A stretch of DNA of 64,000 nt from Mixophyes australis. Its lineage: Eukaryota; Chordata; Amphibia; Anura; Limnodynastidae. Every line of letters begins with the position of its first letter. Positions within the stretch are counted from its first letter, which is position 1. This document shows, one piece after another, positions 60,597-64,000 of the stretch. The position numbers and the translations under genes are program-made. The DNA lies in the NCBI GenBank assembly GCA_036250195.1, contig JAVHZZ010000003.1:340323375-340387374 (forward strand), written 5' to 3'. A model generated the notes under the pieces. The model was not told where the DNA came from. It ran no database searches and worked only from the letters and a program-made list of their open reading frames with translations.

Positions 60597-60920
60597 GTAC
60601 AGAAAACGGACAACATGCCGGAAAGTGGCATTCAAATTTTCCACTCAGGTGGCACCGATATTCTACAACATTCTTTATTGTTTTGGGCTGTAGACCAACA
60701 TGGCAGTTTCTTTGTGGCTTGTAGTTCCAAGTTTGAATATAATCTTTCCTGCAGAGTAATGTCTACAATATGGTAAGCTCAGAACCATGCCTAAGGCAAC
60801 ACTTTAGGCAGATGGCATTGTTTATAGCACCGATTGGCAACCTGATACACTTCAGAGACCGGTCCTCTAACCTTTAGTAAGCCGCACATCACCCTTAATC
60901 TCAACAACAAGTTAAAACAA

Positions 60921-61149
60921 GGGGCCTGATTCATTAGTGATCTTATCTGCCATTTTTTGCTTATCTTAAGCAAATCCACTCTGTGCATGCCCAGAAAAGG
61001 GATATAAGAAGCAAAATCCACTGCGTAGGTGAATAATTTCTTAAGTTAAGATGAAAATCCATTTTAACATCACTCTTATCTCCCTGTTTATTCTTAAAAT
61101 AAGCATCATAACTTTTGCACAAGATAAGATCACTAATGAATCAGGCCCA
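60921..61149. mobile_element. Complete MITE with 25-bp terminal inverted repeats
   Basis: GGGCCTGATTCATTAGTGAT (60922) is repeated inverted at the right end (61124-61148). The interior has no coding sequence. The terminus CCTGATTCAT resembles the MITE end near 1750. Confidence 0.8.
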
Positions 61150-61564
61150 AGACATTTATTCAAAGAAAAAGACACCTATCTGTAATAACATTTTAAGCAA
61201 GTGTTACAAGCTGTAGCAAACAAATCTAACAAATCAGGAATGAGCTGGGGGCCACAGGTGGCCTGTTGTCCAAGCTATGACATCCTACACTCTACATCAA
61301 GTACTGCACTAATGTCACTCACCGGACCGTGAGTGCCTCTTCCCGGACATTTAGGAACCGTGGCCGTCCGCCATCCTGAGGGTCTGCGCATGCGCAGCCC
61401 TTTTCTATACTTCAGTGTATACCCCTTTAACTCAATTGGCAGATCAGGCAACACTCCCTATATTAAGCACCTGTGGTCAACACCACGTTGCCTGATCTTG
61501 GAGTCTCATTCCCCATGAGTCTCTGAAGGTGTTCCTGTATTCCTCGTGTATTCAGCGCTGCTGA

Positions 61565-62110
61565 TTCCTGTGGTTTCCAAACCACTTCTATCCCTGTGGT
61601 TTCCAAACCACTTCTATTACTGTGGTTCCCATACCACTTCTACCATCAACTGTATCATCGTGACTGTTTGCTGATTCCTATCCGCTGCCTCCGTGCACTA
61701 CAGTCTTCTAAACCACTTCTACTACTGTGGTTCCCATACCACTTCTACCATCAACTGTATCATTGTGACTGTTTGCTCATTGCTATCCGCTGCCTCCGTG
61801 CACTCCAGCTTTTACTTCACTCACCTGCTTCTCATCAAGTCTGTTTGCTGATTCCTATCCGCTGCCTCCGTGCACTACAGTCTCCTGCTTGCAACTCGCC
61901 TGTGTTCATCATCGTGACTGCCAGCTGATTCCTATCCGCTGCCTCCGTGCACTACAGTCTCCTGCTGGTAACTCGCCTGTGTTCATCATCGTGACTGCCA
62001 GCTGATTACTATCCACTGCCTCCGTGCACTACAGTCTCCTGCTTGCAACTCGCCTGTGTTCATCATCGTGACTGCCAGCTGATTCCTATCCGCTGCCCTG
62101 TGCACTGCAG
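61565..62110 (+). repeat. LTR tandem repeats, 77-bp and related units
   Basis: TCTCCTGCTTGCAACTCGCC recurs at 61881, 61958 and 62035, a 77-bp period. A second motif (GATTCCTATCCGCTGCCTCC) links these with a less regular unit containing CTGTGGTTYCCAWACCACTT upstream. Confidence 0.85.
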
Positions 62111-62873
62111 ACTTACTTCATCTCTGTTGTATCTTCCTCGAGACTGCCGCTTGCATTACTATCCGCTACACTTCGTGATCAACAGCTCCGGGCCTGCGCT
62201 GCACTCCTGTGTCCCATCGCTGTTGGTTCCTGTGGTTGCTACTGGTTACCTCCGTGTGCCGCTGAGTCCTGCTGCTGTGGTCAGCGCTATCGTCCATCTC
62301 CTGCTGATCCGCTCTCCGCGCCTTCACGTGTTCCACTGGTCTCTACCCTCCTGACAGCATTGGATTTGTATCTGATCTACTACCCTCTGCTGGATCATCT
62401 CCATTCTCCTGGGTCCCTTCTGAGTCCAGTTCCACGTGTTCCTGACTCCTGTGGATTCGTGTCCCTGTTGGTCTACTCACCTGTGCTCTGCACCTGCTAG
62501 ACCGCTGCCTCACCTATCCAGGGACTTCCTATCCAGTCGGCCTCCAGCCGCTCAGGTACCGCTGCATTCTCATCTGACTGCTACTGCTGAACCACGGTAT
62601 GCATACTTCTCATTGACTGTGCTGTGTATTGCATATCTTGCTGGACTGTGTTTGGTTTTCTCTGGAGTCTGCTATCCGCTGAGTCTATTGCTATCATTGA
62701 CTGTGTTATCATTGTGCTGGACTACTTCAAGAGACTTTCTAGATTGCAGACCTGCTCAGTCATTTATATATATATATATATCTATATTGTGCATATTACT
62801 GTGGATCGTGTATAAGGTGCCTGTGTATATCCTGTGTTGCAGTCTTCCCCTGTGCACCTCCTCACATATATAT

Positions 62874-63140
62874 TCAGTGGTACAACTTGCTGATGTCAGA
62901 CCACTGATCCCTGTTTCCGGTATCACCTGTTCCATTATCCTCTCACATAGCAGTGGTACAACTTGCTACCGCAGACCACTGACTACCCGGATACCTCCAC
63001 TTGGATTCCATTCCTTCACTCAGACAGCGGTACAACTTGCTACCCGCAGACCGCTGACTCTCATCACCTCCTTGTTTCTGTTGGACATTCCTCCTCACTA
63101 TAGCAGTGGTACAACTTGCTATCGCAGACCACTGACTACC
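62874..63140 (+). repeat. LTR tandem repeats, about 76-bp unit
   Basis: Four copies of CAGYGGTACAACTTGCT followed by CGCAGACCRCTGACT at about 62874, 62950, 63026 and 63103. The start and end words of each unit are partial complements (CAGTGGT / ACCACTG), so every unit can form a stem. Confidence 0.85.
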
Positions 63141-63361
63141 TTCACGTGCCTTGTCCATACAGTTCCTTGTGTATTATTACCTCATTATTACCAGTGTTGC
63201 TAGTCATAGACTTTCCTGAGCATCTCATCGGCCATCATTTCATGTTCCGTGATCACCCAGCTACCAGAGTACGCTATTACCATCTACATTGCTCTGGTAA
63301 GCCTACCATCTGGTGATCCCTGGGTAAAGACTCCTAGTGCCCGTGACAGTAAGATCAGGCC

Positions 63362-64000
63362 ATGACAGACCCAGATGCGGAACCTACCGCCAAAGAGATG
63401 CTGCAACATCTGGTTAGCCGTGTGGAGCAACAGGATGCCCGCCAACAGCTGTTACTTCAGTGTTATCAGTCATTAACCTCCCAAGGAACATCTGGACAGA
63501 CTGTGACAGCTACTACTGAAGCTCCTGTGCTCTCCTCCGTTTCCCCATTGCCATCCCAGGTGTCTACAGCTTCCACGCTTCACCTGCCTACTCCGTCAAA
63601 GTACGATGGAGACCCCAAAACTTGTAGGGGTTTCCTTAACCAATGTTCAGTCCATTTTGAGCTCCAACCTCAAAATTTTTCTACCCATCGTTCCAGAGTG
63701 GCCTATCTTATCTCTTTGTTTTCAGGACAAGCCCTGGCTTGGGCCTCCCCTCTGTGGGAGAGGAACGATCCAATATTACAAGATAGTGCCAAATTCATTT
63801 CTACATTCCGAAGTGTGTTCGATGAACCAGGTCGTGTGACCTCCGCTGCTTCCAGCATCCTCCGTCTGCGACAAGGATCTCATACTGTAGGCCAGTACGT
63901 CATTCAATTTAGGATCTTAGCCTCTGAACTTCAGTGGAACACTGAAGCCCTAGTTGCCGCCTTCTGGCAGGGGCTTTCCGATAAAATTAAAGATGCACTG
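63362..64000 (+). CDS. Ty3/gypsy-type Gag, 5' part (runs off the window)
   Basis: ATG at 63362; 213 codons open to the right edge with no stop. N-terminal part MTDPDAEPTAKEML, then Gln- and Ser/Thr-rich. From about residue 80 it carries a retrotransposon Gag domain (LPTPSKYDGDPKTCRGFLNQ, FSGQALAWASPLWERND, FWQGLSDKIKDAL) of the type seen in Sushi-like gypsy elements and the domesticated PEG10/RTL family. It forms the particle of the retrotransposon. The intact frame suggests a young copy; the pol part is beyond the window. Confidence 0.85.
   Translation, partial: MTDPDAEPTAKEMLQHLVSRVEQQDARQQLLLQCYQSLTSQGTSGQTVTATTEAPVLSSVSPLPSQVSTASTLHLPTPSKYDGDPKTCRGFLNQCSVHFELQPQNFSTHRSRVAYLISLFSGQALAWASPLWERNDPILQDSAKFISTFRSVFDEPGRVTSAASSILRLRQGSHTVGQYVIQFRILASELQWNTEALVAAFWQGLSDKIKDAL

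Larger units (their letters stand above)
61313..63348 (+). mobile_element. 5' LTR-like region of a Ty3/gypsy retrotransposon
   Basis: About 2.0 kb starting TGTCACTCACC and ending GCCCGTGACA, i.e. a TGTCA...TGACA pair typical of LTR ends. A Gag ORF begins 14 nt later. The 3' LTR lies outside the window, so the borders are inferred. The interior is unusually rich in tandem repeats (see separate entries). ORFs in it (for example 62436-63203) are repeats read by chance. The element is in a CLHC1 intron, in the sense orientation. Confidence 0.6.

Noticed and set aside
61881..62110. Regularly spaced repeats resembling a CRISPR array
   Set aside because: Units are contiguous 77-bp tandem repeats without unique spacers, in a vertebrate genome and within an LTR.
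62436..63203. 255-codon ORF
   Set aside because: It lies in the tandem-repeat part of the LTR-like region, with low-complexity and repeated peptide content and no domain. Repeats with unit lengths not divisible by three rarely encode protein.

Overview
This window is vertebrate genomic DNA, most likely from an anuran amphibian with a repeat-rich genome. Three genes lie in the same order and relative orientation as in human 2p16: MTIF2 (+ strand, mitochondrial translation initiation factor 2), RPS27A (- strand, ubiquitin-S27a fusion) and CLHC1 (+ strand, clathrin linker domain protein, running off the right edge). The frog assignment rests on this synteny together with DIRS retrotransposons, L2/CR1-like LINE tails, palindromic MITEs and a Tc1 remnant. 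The species cannot be named from the sequence alone.

Layout: 1-1917 is the MTIF2 upstream region with a broken Tc1/mariner copy. 1922-23883 holds 13 MTIF2 coding exons; they join in phase with no internal stop to give 728 residues. Its introns carry LINE tails, a U2-snRNA-headed retrocopy, and a 5.9 kb DIRS element (E1) in intron 8 in the sense orientation. 23884-48272, between the convergent MTIF2 and RPS27A genes, is mainly mobile DNA: DIRS copies E2 (+), E3 (+, degenerate), and E4 and E5 (-, fused head to tail), with LINE fragments and a Helitron-like element. 48292-51949 is RPS27A: five exons, a TOP-type start and a poly(A) signal. 51950-52507 is a compact divergent promoter with two ZNF143/THAP11-type motifs. 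52508-60596 carries the first eight inferred coding exons of CLHC1 (353 codons, in phase). 61313-64000 is the 5' part of a Ty3/gypsy-type LTR retrotransposon, with an LTR-like region of about 2 kb rich in tandem repeats and a Gag ORF open to the window edge.

The three genes are housekeeping or conserved genes and look intact. MTIF2 acts in mitochondrial translation, RPS27A supplies ubiquitin and a 40S ribosomal protein, and CLHC1 is poorly characterised. The most unusual biology is in the DIRS elements. Three copies have a stop codon at the same position of the tyrosine-recombinase ORF, apparently a Trp codon in the family. The right termini keep a splice-donor-like GTRAGT. Two copies are joined end to end so that the join reproduces the internal complementary region, and one copy carries an inverted duplicate of its own right arm. 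All calls were made by eye; no database search was run.
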